Under the pieces are notes generated by a model. The model did not search any database and had not been told where the DNA came from. It saw only the letters and a program-made list of their open reading frames with translations. DNA of 64,000 nucleotides from Symsagittifera roscoffensis (lineage: Eukaryota; Xenacoelomorpha; Acoela; Convolutidae). Positions 54,301 to 63,000 of the stretch are shown here, piece by piece. The stretch lies in NCBI RefSeq assembly GCF_963678635.1, contig NC_087065.1:39807430-39871429 (forward strand). Direction: 5' to 3'. The translations under genes were made by a program, and so were the position numbers. Within the stretch, counting starts at the first letter, position 1. Every line of letters begins with the position of its first letter.

Positions 54301-57146
54301 GCCAAAACCAGCAAGAACAATTGAAAAATAATCATTTAGTGGTATGCTAATTCATTTCTTGGCGATATGTTGCAAATCACGGAAGATGAAAGAATCTTTT
54401 AGGGAATATGCAAAATGTATTGTTTGCAAGATTCTGTGCAAGATTCGCATTGCAAGGCCATTAGGGAAGTCTTTTCCTTCTCTTTTTCCTCGCCATAGCT
54501 CTTTGAATGAGAAAAAAATTATTTTATGATTGCTATTTTTTGATAATACAGAAAACTGGGTGAATAAGTAACTTTTTCATTCCACTGGGAATCATGATAA
54601 TAAAAGTCCCTTTCATAAACTAAAAGTCAGCCAGTTTTTTTTGCGCCATTTGCACTTCGTTATTAGGGAGTGTAATGAATGGGCCTTCCATCCTGCAAAT
54701 GAATTTGAACTGAAATTTTAAACAATCAGAAGTCAAAAATCGAAGTTGAGCATGAACAAATTTTTAAAAAAATCCTGAAAAAAAACGAAAAAAAAAGAAA
54801 TTAGCACGACTTGACTTGTATAAGTGATAATTCACTTCGTTCATTAAAACTTAAGCATCGTCCCACTCTAGCGGCATTCCGCACTATACCTTCTAGCGGA
54901 CGTTAACTTGGTCCCAATCACATTTTCAAATGTCCTTTTACTCACTAAGGGTGCATGCAGGTTCACTAGTGTCATCTATGGCCGGCTGCTCCCCTTGGGC
55001 GACAGAGTAGAAGAAGAGAGAGACACCCTTGAGACAACACCAGTACTTGTGCCACTTCCTCTTACTCGCAGTCTGAAACCAAAAAACAAACTAAAAAAAG
55101 AGCACCGACTCTTTCTCATTCATGCTCCCCCAATAATACAAAAATCTACTGCGTTGGGTCTATAACGTTTTGTTATAAGAAAGCGGCGGTGTAAAAGCTT
55201 TCTAAGAATCAAATTTTCGTGAGGAAAAGTTTATTTTGGGCATTGCTACGGGCAAAAAAAATTCAAGGAGCAGGGAAACGTAGTCTGGTTACAATTTTTT
55301 GTAATTTGAGAGAAAATGAACAATAATAAGAAACTGGCAAAGATATATGTAGACACAGAAAGGGGCATGTGAACATGTTAAGTACCTCCAGTCTCCTCTT
55401 GCGCAGAAACAGGATATGTTTGATTTCCAGCCATCCCGCCTTGCGAGTCACACCCCCGAAGAAGTTCTGAGATGTCACCGAGGACTCCGACTTCACTTCT
55501 CGGGCGAGGGGCGAGGGGGCGTTGTTGTCGCTAGTGTTATTCGACGGGAGGGAGAAATTATCTTCGCTTATTTCCGATTGAGTATCATCAGTTGGCAACT
55601 GAAACGAAATCTTTTTTCCTAATCTTTACTTTCAATTTATCAACAGATAACAAGACCTACATAACTTCCACCATTTCGCCAAATAATTTGCTACTAATTT
55701 TTCCTAAAAGCAAGGTGTACCAAGCTTTTTTATTCTTGCAAAGTTGAAAGCACAACTTAAGATTCCTCTCTTTGAGAAAAGCTCGTCTTGTTCAAATCTT
55801 GGAAATTCATTCTTGGAAAATTAGTAATCCTATACTGCATTTTATTTAAGAAAGCTAAGTTACGCCCACTTTGAAGAAAAAAATTTGGCTACAATAACTT
55901 ATGTTGCGCACGCGTCGAGTGGTGTGATAACTAGTTGAAGTTTCTGGCACCTGAAGTTTGGATTTAAACCGAATGATGTTTCTGGACCTTTTGCCCGGTG
56001 ATGTAAACCTCTCCGAGATCTGTCGGATTTTACCCAATAGACCTGCACTTCCACTTTCGTCGTTCTCATCGCCGCCTGGCGACTCTTTTATAGACTGGCG
56101 TCTTCTCGTTGTTTCTGAATTATTCTCTTTGAGAATTCGGTAGCGGTTTAAACCCGAGTATGATACGCTTCGGGTGAACCGGTTTTGTCGGCAACTCAAA
56201 ATGGGCGATTCGTTGTAAGTCGGAAACAATTCCCGTGATCCATACAATAAATCTACCATATTAATTTAAAAAAGAACTGAGATATCTGTATCAAAAATAT
56301 GAATGGAAACAGGTAAATAGAAAATTTGAAGGTGAAATTTTGAAACATTAGATGAATTTAGGTAATTTAATCCGTGCCTGTGATTTTAAACATATAATAA
56401 CAAGATTGTAAGATTTTATCTCATAAGGTAACGATTTAACGTCTTGTAATTTAATTAGCACTCAATATTCGCTCAGCATGAAAAGACGCCAAATTGCACC
56501 ATTCGAAATCCACTGTAGGATTACGTCACTCGAATGGCTAGAACCTGTCAATCAACTCCAAAACGTGTCTAGACACGAGTTTTGACACAAAAGACATCAA
56601 AGAGCAGCGCGCCGCCGTCAAAAAAGATGCTCTTTGATCAAATTCGATACTGTCCTTTCCATTGAGCATCTTTTAACTGCAGAAGTTTAAGAGAGAAGGT
56701 CAACTGATCTTACAGTTTCTGGTATTAAATGAGTTAGAATTGAAAGGAAAAATTGCACGATTACCTTTTAGGAAAGTAATAATTTGAATGTTAAAACTAG
56801 CTCGAGGTTTACTCACATCGATAGAAGTTTCGACGAAATTCCTCAACTTCTCATCCTCGTTCAGACCGGGCCCGATTCCCCCTCCCAAACTTCCCTGATC
56901 AATACTGGGTTTTCTGGGCTCGGGACAACCCCCAGGTCGGTCCAGGGATCCACAGTTGGAGGAGCTTGCTCCACTTGGATTGCTGTTTGGACCCCTCGTA
57001 GGCCACTGGACGTTAATGTACTCGCTAAAACAAGTAAGTTTGAGCTCGGAGTTAACCGGAAGCCTTTTAGGAGTCGATGGTCGATTCTGGATGTTGGAGA
57101 GAACGTCCTGGACCTGCTCCAGTGTCATATAGTAACGATTGTCCAT
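35851..57146 (-). CDS. TIAM: TIAM/Still life-type Rac guanine-nucleotide exchange factor
   Basis: Seventeen exons in unbroken GT-AG phase give 1382 residues: 56817-57146, 55386-55598, 54946-55072, 52957-53103, 52420-52774, 43985-44204, 43581-43667, 42572-42952, 42139-42325, 41592-41831, 39000-39268, 38759-38827, 38286-38520, 37669-38150, 37318-37470, 36732-36880 and 35851-36355. Domain order is the family signature: N-terminal PH (about 160-270), coiled coil plus Ex (about 340-460), Ras-binding domain (about 515-575), PDZ (about 630-725), DH (about 838-1045) and C-terminal PH (about 1060-1200). The protein loads GTP onto Rac at the membrane and so drives actin remodelling, junction and synapse growth. 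PHn-CC-Ex recruits it, while RBD and PDZ take Ras and adhesion-receptor inputs. A second possible first exon lies at 55951-56259. An unrelated gene is nested in the 44.2-52.4 kb intron. Confidence 0.95.
36482..36501. repeat. Poly-C tract in a TIAM intron
   Basis: About 20 C in a row. Similar C or G runs occur at 6618, 12959, 14682, 40708 and 44930. Their exact lengths are unreliable in most assemblies. Confidence 0.9.
36560..36675. repeat. Short tandem repeat, unit with GTTATCGAACTTGCTTAA
   Basis: Three copies of GTTATCGAACTTG(C/A)TTAA plus ACAACGA, two of them preceded by TCAGACTCAGAA, in a TIAM intron. Confidence 0.8.
36732..37470 (-). CDS. TIAM: TIAM exons 15-16: C-terminal PH domain, second half
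   Basis: Exon 37318-37470 (phase 0 to 0) carries the beta strands FLLPISAVEVHGS and LFLWDLVVH. Exon 36732-36880 carries the closing alpha helix (NTKESFLRAIRSSIRE) that packs against the DH domain. This position and helix are typical of TIAM and Still life. Confidence 0.9.
37669..39268 (-). CDS. TIAM: TIAM exons 11-14: DH (RhoGEF) domain and start of PHc
   Basis: Exon 39000-39268 brings a Ser/Gly-rich linker and the first DH helix (LACTLQELLNSEEKYIK, with the conserved Glu). Exons 38759-38827 and 38286-38520 add the middle helices (LLEKYLEPL, FKMYSSFCANHSKAQKV). Exon 37669-38150 carries the hallmark CR3 (SLESYLIKPIQRILKYPLLL), the long final helix and the first PH strands. These surfaces grip Rac switch regions and expel GDP. 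Confidence 0.94.
39338..39375 (-). repeat. Repeat family C core in a TIAM intron
   Basis: CACCAGTTGCTGTTCAAGTA and GCACAGAATATTTCGACC match the family on the minus strand. Confidence 0.5.
40308..40747. mobile_element. hAT-type MITE, 440 bp, with 8-bp target duplication
   Basis: Starts CAGGGGCGGATCTAGGATTT and ends TCCTAAATCCGCCCCTG, flanked by the perfect duplication TTGCAGAT (40300-40307, 40748-40755). The interior matches the 14318 copy in order, including AATTAGTATATATTGGCGCC and a long C-rich run. It lies in the TIAM intron between the PDZ and DH exons. Confidence 0.9.
41023..41075 (+). repeat. Repeat family C core in a TIAM intron
   Basis: TGTGGTCGGAGTATTCTGTG then ATACTTGCACAGCTACCAGT, same order as at 4203. 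Confidence 0.6.
41592..42325 (-). CDS. TIAM: TIAM exons 9-10: PDZ domain and His/Gly-rich linker
   Basis: Exon 42139-42325 holds the first strands (IQLCIKEYHSMQLIRRP and the carboxylate-loop equivalent ERFGIEYE). Exon 41592-41831 has LLPGDELIEVNGQNV and the last strand SLTLVVRSM, then an alternating HGHGHGHG stretch. PDZ domains bind C-termini of membrane proteins. In TIAM family members these are adhesion and proteoglycan receptors. Confidence 0.92.
42572..42952 (-). CDS. TIAM: TIAM exon 8: Ras-binding domain
   Basis: 127 codons in phase 0. The ubiquitin-like fold shows as LIKVSLPHNQKTVIPIKPG, VTVHELLIHCCKKRKLD and PRDHFIRIK. A Ser/Asn-rich insert follows before WVIPPYK. Confidence 0.9.
43581..44204 (-). 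CDS. TIAM: TIAM exons 6-7: Ex region and linker
   Basis: Exon 43985-44204 continues the coiled coil into the conserved Ex subdomain (GSELPNPKGLLAAVSKD and VSSIHALLSARSRD) and ends KKKPSM at a GTCAGT donor. Exon 43581-43667 adds a basic 29-residue linker (FQRNMKRRSWRQK). Together with PHn this forms the membrane and partner-binding unit of the family. Confidence 0.9.
44333..44692. mobile_element. Fold-back element with arms of about 130 bp
   Basis: TTAGCAAATGATTCCAGCTA at the left pairs with TAGCTGGAATCATTTGCTAA at the right. Arms about 80% identical run inward past CCGGGTTTGAAAA and CATTATCTGTAGTAA and leave a loop of about 100 bp. It would form a long hairpin if transcribed within the TIAM pre-mRNA. 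It is probably a MITE. Confidence 0.85.
44700..45870. other. TIAM intron, upstream flank of the nested gene
   Basis: Contains a poly-C run at about 44930 and imperfect duplicates around TTGTTTGTCATGGCCTAATT (44850) and TTGTTTGTC(G)TGGCC (45015), plus a GCAGGTGGGGG motif repeated twice. No TATA box close to 45878 was recognised. Confidence 0.4.
45878..49318 (+). CDS. Nested intronless gene of unknown function, 1146 codons
   Basis: One uninterrupted plus-strand ORF inside an 8.2-kb TIAM intron, antisense to the host. The first ATG has a weak context. The ATG at 46016 (AACATGG) has a better one and may be the true start (1100 codons). The first ~300 residues are acidic and rich in Asp, Glu, Ser and Thr. 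The middle mixes acidic and aromatic stretches (SYYQWFIKNNGFDALFGLHP). The last ~300 residues are basic with many Lys/Arg/Ser. KNVHFGE at residues 75-81 fits the RVxF docking motif for protein phosphatase 1. No signal peptide, no clear membrane segment and no recognised domain. Composition is less AT-rich than the intron around it. An ATTAAA follows the stop. A retroposed or orphan gene is likely; the function is unknown. Confidence 0.8.
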   Translation: MGFGLHETYRAFENIYPRIYSDLELATSKLKIFFADTIIERLLDLNMDENAGDTKHEESAKEEETEYEVSKNGIKNVHFGENVPEDLEPELNTDSSEFSAVDDSSSENDARLSVMRVDKHVENIVTVEDDTDPFDNINGNDLVQNTQIEIVQSESVDKVESHDENDVTSNEEPMTKDELATETGESESISLVNRNHYKLSLDTEQMSDVSSGFENISSRTEEEKNTEKTVDLDDELILRSGRRAGKLPSDFSDFTTDDTTTTIEAEARTDEGVEADDDTSVSRQEETGVRSYNTGVTSASNDSIVYSSCISRVSPDLMNAELANFNSNNKSSSVDLIQCVLVGEEVNIENFEENLNLFTQYDLSFFPFSNLPVTSALTQASWSYISTSLAEVRYNMPLIWLKQDNFCLSINEMIDELSVEDIQDDPNLSTVSGSMSVMRAFYDSPEIRIKTAEPLQTAALTLTETGDILDQICLLGDLVSETVSRSEIRTRFAHFGDLGDPSYISHSEFYNVSFEKNEKSDDDHKRFNLEDLESFDENIENIDMDNFCSSYAPLTGTESMIESVDLEELSDMHYNHYVELDKFEIPVPTTESMILVYYTSVAETNFCSFYDGFEETNKDLSGIIRPIYPFRFVRTQSYYQWFIKNNGFDALFGLHPFYNLSTKWETLPAKLEPKRVKTEHVEVFTGQIPGQNYKDTSFLQSTTQLNLNLNDPSKFSTPLPLMPKLDNLADTERLGYNITEELSFFTRTNPMQGDEHCSLVRKNDCKQKIALETELKDECLIEMLDVQSWKKSRDGSKPNLRGSDDMALKPDNGIEKPGTSKPRKPGSKEKRSFDKVPACKGDVDRTTLLVTNMDNSLSSMLAQQDFSSITLDISTDRTIHEELHRTLEPSASKELLPKGLSASLRVPPVPARTLKNPRIAPGSSATLERSKNKYVTKWLAKNEREFIRLNCLKIRPEDLSTTVEHSRSFDARKEPRRLSFQASSQSHDSRRDPKKSKTSRSMKKRSLSLPYQDSNFTDVPLKVMAKRKSSEYAKIESETIKACLESLRLRLKSKYEQEYLGKLFDQMLLENICQFRERTLSSVQLSKVLARYDSSFSDLNLKGKQEVVEMILEDTSVRIDSKTLLKRLIKQPKTSSSNTLTLTKQH
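49347..49352 (+). terminator. Possible polyadenylation signal of the nested gene
   Basis: ATTAAA lies 29 bases past the TAG stop, the common variant of AATAAA at a usual distance for a short 3' UTR. Confidence 0.4.
49360..52400. other. TIAM intron right of the nested gene
   Basis: AT-rich, with no supported exon and only short Lys/Phe/Leu-rich ORFs. A segment near 50400-50620 (ACTTTCAAATTTCAAAG) resembles 39530-39740 and may be a further dispersed repeat. Confidence 0.35.
52420..53103 (-). CDS. TIAM: TIAM exons 4-5: end of PHn and coiled coil
   Basis: Exon 52957-53103 carries the most conserved PHn stretch (QAIPEHPKKENIFSLST, GDVYLLEAPSQIELENW). Exon 52420-52774 has a Gln/Ser/Asn-rich insert and then a coiled coil (LRDEIRKREDAMDRDSKMRK) continuing to NWEQNLELMQCDLYR. 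Confidence 0.93.
53110..54940. other. TIAM intron between PHn exons
   Basis: No exon. A diverged family C copy is at about 53945-53995. GCAAGATTCT-type motifs near 53495, 53575 and 54430 form small local repeats. Confidence 0.4.
54946..55598 (-). CDS. TIAM: TIAM exons 2-3: start of the N-terminal PH domain
   Basis: Exon 55386-55598 has an acidic Ser/Asn-rich lead and enters PHn at RKAGWLEIKHILFLRKRRLE. Exon 54946-55072 reads KRKWHKYWCCLKGVSLFFYS, the second and third strands, and ends at GTGAGT in phase 1. PHn binds phosphoinositides and places the protein at the membrane. Confidence 0.92.
55951..56259 (-). CDS. TIAM: Probable alternative first exon of TIAM
   Basis: Opens at ATG 56259 directly after an in-frame stop and runs 103 codons to CTTCAG|GTGCCA in phase 0, which joins to exon 55386-55598. 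The product is basic with many Arg and Ser (KIRQISERFTSPGKRSRN). Exon 56817-57146 also ends in phase 0, and no phase-0 acceptor opens this exon. The two are therefore best read as alternative starts. Confidence 0.55.
56817..57146 (-). CDS. TIAM: Probable first coding exon of TIAM
   Basis: Opens at ATG 57146 (GTTATGG) after an in-frame TAA and runs 110 codons to GTGAGT. It encodes MDNRYYMTLEQVQDVLSNIQ, then a Gly/Ser/Pro-rich stretch. It lacks the long N-terminal extension of insect Still life. Membership in this transcript is inferred from strand, spacing and phase. Confidence 0.55.
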
Positions 57147-57199
57147 AACCAATTAACTCATTTGCGACTAATTATTTAGCTAATTTTGGGAAGTTAGCT

Positions 57200-59500
57200 T
57201 ACAACAGAAGAAATTAAATAAAGTGTAACTTGTATTGATATTCTCCGAATGTTTTGGTTTATTTGATAAAAATTTAGTTATTAACTGCAGTTGGAAGTTT
57301 ATGACACTCAAGAAGCGTGAGGTTGGAATGAAAAGTTGGATTGGAAAGTGGGAATGTTTGAGTTTTGTGGTGACAATTTGCGAGGAAATTTAGTTGTTTT
57401 TTCAAAGGGAACCTGTCAACTGGTAAACAAGATTGTTTTCACAAACTTTACTGTTTCCATGTTTTGTTATTTATGCAAATAAACGGGTGCTTCAATCTTG
57501 GCAACACGGGCACAAATTGTGCGCGGAAGAGTTTGAAGTAGCGCTGTGAAGGGAATAACTAGTCAGGAAAAGTAGTTAGCACCTCCTGATTATAAATTGG
57601 TTAGTATTACCAGCGCTGTACTGTAAGCGGTAAGAAGGAGCGGGAGGCAAAAGCGGACAGGACGCAACAAGGAAGCATAACTAGAATTGAGAGCGAGACA
57701 GAGCAAAGGGGAGAGAGGGATGAGGAAGGGGAGGGGGTTATGGCTAACTTCCAGGCTAGTTGTGGGCCGATAAGGACACTTATTTGTTTGTTGGTGTAAT
57801 ATTATTTTGCAAACTAGGGTAGAGAAACAAGTTATCGTAGTGTAACAAGTGCTGGGACAAGTGGTAAACAAAAAGAAGTAGCCATCATGCTACTCTTGTC
57901 CCCCGGAGCAAATCGGAGTCAGGTTTTGGAACTAGTGAAATGTGAAGTCGCATGTATAGCCATAGCAGAATAGTCTAACTATAGCTGAAGTCCTCAGAAA
58001 ACGCAGGAAATGGCCGGCGTACAAGTCCACACACCAACACCAACGCCAACGCTAACCACGTTCGCAACTGCACATATGAGGGATATTTGCCTGATTTCAA
58101 AAAATGTTCTCGCGGCTATTTTGATTCAATTTCCCGCTAAATTGCCTGTCTAGAACAGACATACAAAGGCCAGTGGCACCACTCTAATTCAAATACATGC
58201 GCCAAAAAATCTTCCCTAATTTATACGGAGGTCGGCTTAAATGAAAAACGGAGGCAATTATTGCCTAACAATAAGCAAAATTTTAGAAAATCAAAGCGTT
58301 TTTGAATCGATTTTGAGACCCAGTTTTGCTTTGCCAATTTTACAGCAGCTAAGTGGTGGCTTTAAATAACGTCAACAAACTAGGGCAACAAAATCGACCA
58401 ATTTCAAAACAAAAAGGGCAGAAATTGGGCAACTTGGCCAGGAAGTTTAAAGATATCGATTAGAGGGATAAACATTAGCTGCGCAGAGCGGTTAAAAAAG
58501 TTAAATTTATGCCACCAAGCGCCAGCCACGCAGGATGGTAGTTAAATTTACGATGGCTATAAACATGGTATAAAAGTTGTATGATATATGCAGATACACA
58601 TATAAATGCTTCACAAAAGTAGGCGTTCATGTCAATAGCGCCCAAAGTTTCCAACGTGTTTCTCTCATAGAGAAATTAAGATATGTTCAATTCTGAAAAT
58701 GAAAAAAAAAAAAGTATTCTGAACATAAAAAGAATATACATATAGGAAATAGAGGCATGTAACGTCATTCAGATTTATACGCTAGTTTAGAAATCGGTTA
58801 TCGTTTGCTTTGAAAATTTTAGACAGAAATAAAAGTTTTTTTTAATGAGCCATGTCTAGCTTGAAAACCCTTTCAAGTAGAATAAATCCAAAAATCAAAT
58901 GACTTTTTTGTCTTATCTATTATTATTTCAGTAAGATTTATTAGAGTTCTAGGGTTACTACATATTATAGCCTGTTAGCGCAAGCAGCCACCTGAATCAC
59001 TGCTTGAAGATAAAGTATTTTTTGGAAGTGACGGAATATAGATACTTGAGGTGTTTTGATTTATTCGACCAATTTCAAATTTTTTAACTGACAGCTTTTG
59101 CTTGAGTTTAGACCTGCGACCGTTTTTTGTAAAGTTAGGGAGATTTTTAAATTGCCCTGATGACTAATTAGAATATTTTTGGGCGCAATTTGACATTTTT
59201 GCTTTAACGCGCAGCGAGTGCAGCAAATCACATCATTCAAAAATAGTTCCCCTACCTAAGAACTAAAGTCAGGAGTTGTCAGCTATTTAGCAGCTCTAAC
59301 ACTATAGCAGGGCTGATCAAGTCTGATGCAGGTCTAAAAAAATAGCTAGACATGACTCAGTTTGCAGTTTTTTCGCTGAGCTCAGTTTTCTTTTGTGTTT
59401 ACCTTTTTAAAAAAAATTTTGCTGGCGGATAAAGCGTTAATTTGCTTGCATGTAAAGCGTGTTACACAAACTATTCCAATTTCAGGTGAACTATTTTATG
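57200..59500. other. 5' flank of TIAM, no gene recognised
   Basis: No convincing exon on either strand. It should hold the TIAM promoter, but no TATA box or initiator stood out. A minus-strand ORF at 57590-57871 is Leu/Pro/Thr-rich over a purine-rich tract and is probably chance. Confidence 0.4.
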
Positions 59501-59529
59501 TGCTGCAGTTTAAAAACTTTGCAGGCTGT

Positions 59530-60055
59530 TCTAATTTCAAGTTATTGTTCCGGAATATTTGTGCTCGGGTGGGTTTTTTTTTCTTCAGACAAATTTCGAC
59601 TTCTTAACTAGCCATTTTTGACGGAATTTTTTTTATTATCATTCGAAAGCTATTGTTGTCCTGAGCTCAAATTTGAAAGAAGTTTTTACCTGTGATTATT
59701 TTTCGTAAAATTATGAGGGTTTAAAGATTGCCATTTTGGCCAATTTGCGTCAATTAACTCGCGATATATTTCGCGCTATTAACGCGTAAGCGAAGAGTTA
59801 ATCCGTCCTAGAAATCGTTCCAATTTGGTTGAAAGAAGCTTATTTGCCATAATTGATTTGTTACAAGGAGCGAAATCTATCCTTTTGTACTTTATATGGC
59901 GTGTGGGGTGATGATCTTCATTAAAAATTTCCAATTTTATAAAATTTAATTTTATTTTCATTACATTTATTTTTTACATGTTATCATTGCTCCATAAAAC
60001 TTTAAAAGGCAATCGGAACATTCAGGGCTTCGCCCTGATACGAGCAGTCTTGTAT
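59530..60055 (-). repeat. Repeat family A, well-preserved minus copy
   Basis: Reverse complement of the 26262-26795 copy along its whole length: CTTCAGACAAATTTCGACTT, CGCGCTATTAACGCGTAAGC, GGAGCGAAATCTATCCTTTT, and the end GGAACATTCAGGGCTTCGCC then CGAGCAGTCTTG. Confidence 0.8.
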
Positions 60056-60059
60056 CATG

Positions 60060-63000
60060 TGTTGATGAGTAAATACGTTTTGCAGACTGTTTTAACTTAC
60101 GATTATGTATTACATTTTTACATTACATAATAGTTGTTACGTTTGGTTAATGAAATTTGTTAGATAAACATGACTAAAATGAATCAATTAAAAATTATTA
60201 TTTCGACTCAGAATTTCACGGAACACGAAAGATTCGACCAAGTTAAATTACCGAACTCTCAAAACTTATTGGGCATTTTTGTAACAAAGGACATTTTTGT
60301 GACTAAATTACTTGAAAAACTATAGGGTGAGGCGGCGAAAAAATTGGATGAATCAAAAAATTACTAGAGGAAGACTCTTTGAGTGGTCAGGGGTTACAAA
60401 TTCCTGATGGCAAATTTCGTAAAATCTAATTCAATAACCTAAGTTTTTGTTCAAGTTAAACGTTGCAACAACAATTGGGAGCCAGAAATGCTGCTTGATT
60501 TTCCAGGATAATTACAGACATTATGTTCCCATGTTCGTATTTGTCCTTAAAACTTGTTTAATGTGAATGTAGATATGTAATATTTAAAGTTAACTTACTT
60601 TTATTTGAATATAAAAAATTCTTTTTTGAGTCGTGTTTAAAATAGTTTGAGTTGATATTATTTGAGTCGCATTCAGCTGCGTCCAGAGCTACTGCATGTA
60701 AGAGTCAGATCTGATGCATATCGACTCAGACCTGAATCAGGTCTGATCAGCACTGCCCAAAGGTGATATATATCAGATCTGATGCAGATCTGCATCAGAC
60801 CTAAGCAGCTTTTAAAAATAAATGCTACAGGTCTGTTGCAGACGTGGAAAACGTATGATTTACCGATGGTCATAACTGATTTCCACTCAAGACTTTGATA
60901 CGAGGAGGCAATTTAAATATTCCAAACATTCCAAGTTTTTCAAATAAATTTTTTTGGATGTAGAGAGAAGACTACTGCAGATAGCTCGGAAAGGAGTCTG
61001 AACAAAGTTTTGTTCTGGTGCAACCAGTCTTGATGATTTCACCACATACCTTGTTACTTATAGTGACAAAATTCTCAAGCTTTACTGGAACTAATCTATA
61101 CTGATAATTGTATGGATTCTTCTTATGTGGCGAATTTCAATGTGGAGAGAAAAAACAAAACTGATTGCGCCAGAACGTCGCCTTGAATGTTAAGTCTGCC
61201 GTTTAAGGTACTTGAAGTACTTTTGATGAAAACAAAATAAAACTATTCGAGAGAATATTTTTTTTCGAAAGTTTCTTCAAAAAATATCAATAAGAAAGTG
61301 ATACCTTCTGCGTCTATCAACGCAAAAATTAAATAAATAAGCTTGCGTTGATGCATTTATTTTGAAGTCATTGCTGGTCAAGATCACAACAGAGCCAATA
61401 GACAGTCGGAAAAGTGTCAAAATTGGTTTGCAGAAAAATCACATCGAGTAAATATTTAATTACTTCGGTTGAAAGTAAGAACAGTAATTACAAAAAATGA
61501 AACGAGCTATGATAAATTTGACTTCACTTACTTTGTACCATAAGAATAGTAATAGACACACGAATCCATGATGATGAGGAATCAAATAATTGAAATTAAC
61601 TAAAATTAATTCATTAATTTCAAAATTCGATTTGCATAAAATTTGAGCCAAGATGAACTTATGTTGGAAATTTTTTCAAACAAAATTAGGCCGTATAAAC
61701 AAGCCGTACGAACGGATAGAAAAACGATATTTTTCAAAAGAGAACGCCGGCTTTTTTGTTCTTGTTTTTTTTTTCAATCCAGCATTGTATTTTAGACAGC
61801 AACCGCATTTGATAACAAATGTTGCCAAATTGAATTCCTTCAAAACAAAGGCAACTGAAACAGCAGCGACATATGCTTTGAAAATAAAGCGTTTTTAATT
61901 GTAAAATATCTAATTTTCAATTCATGAAAAAGATGTTGTTTAAAATGTAGTTTACTTTGTTATGCATTTACTTTAACTTAAGTAAAAAAAAGGAAAAACA
62001 TAAGTGTTAGGTTTTTCATGCAACGCAACAATGAATGACTAATCACATTGAAAAATATTCTGACATCATTAAAAATACTTCAGGCTAATGAAATCGACTC
62101 AACAAGTATCCCTCGAACTCAAACAGTTGAATGAAGAAACAATAACGTCACGGGTGGCTAATAACAGAAAAGAAGAAATAACATTAATGGAGTCGGAATC
62201 TTCTATGAGGGGAAAAAACTCAGTTTCATTTAAATTTTCATTTCTCAGTTAAGTATGTTTTTAGCTGGGGAAAAATGGTTTCCACGGGTAGAAAGACTCA
62301 GGAAAATATTAAAAAGGATGAATCCGTGTTTCAACAGCCTCAATGGTAATAATACTAAAATTGTTTAAAAAAACAGGACAAATTGAGCAGGTTGATCTAA
62401 CCATGCAGAAGAAAAGACACGTAACGTACACTGATGGTATTTAGTATTCAGTTCAGCTCAGTTATTGACAAAAACAATAAAAAAGAACGAGACTAAATTT
62501 TTCCACAGGCCTCTGTGCCAAAAGGCTTTCCTCTGGCCTGAGGGAAATATTAAAAAATGGGAGAGGGGAGATGAGGGGTAATTTCACGCTGGAACAAGTT
62601 GGCAGCGGTTTTGGAACGGAAATAGCGCAAATTTTTGAACTGCTTGCTGGAAAACCGCCGGTTTCTTACTTCAATGCAACTTGGTGGCACAATTTTTTTA
62701 GAGTAAATATTACCACAAGGAAAATTATAAGTATCACTAGCAATGCAAGTTAAGTAAGTATTTTGCCGCTCCGCAAAAAAAACTGAGATGAGAAGTCTGA
62801 ATGGTAGAAAAAATTAGCTTGATTAGCTGAATAACTTAACTGCCCTGTTGTTGCCTGTGAAAAAAAAGGGAAATAAATTCCGTGGTTATCTACAACTTCC
62901 ATTATCTAAAAGCGGATGGAAATTTTTGAATAATTAAACATTTAATCAAAAAGAATCGAAAATCGAGCTTTATTTGTGTGCAGCTTAGATTCATCTGACG

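Noticed and set aside
57590-57871. Minus-strand Leu/Pro/Thr-rich ORF upstream of TIAM
   Set aside because: It is the complement of a purine-rich GGGAGAGAGG-type tract, with no domain or splice context.
62571-62753. Plus-strand 60-codon ORF with balanced composition
   Set aside because: It has no recognisable motif, no upstream or downstream exon, and is short enough to be chance.
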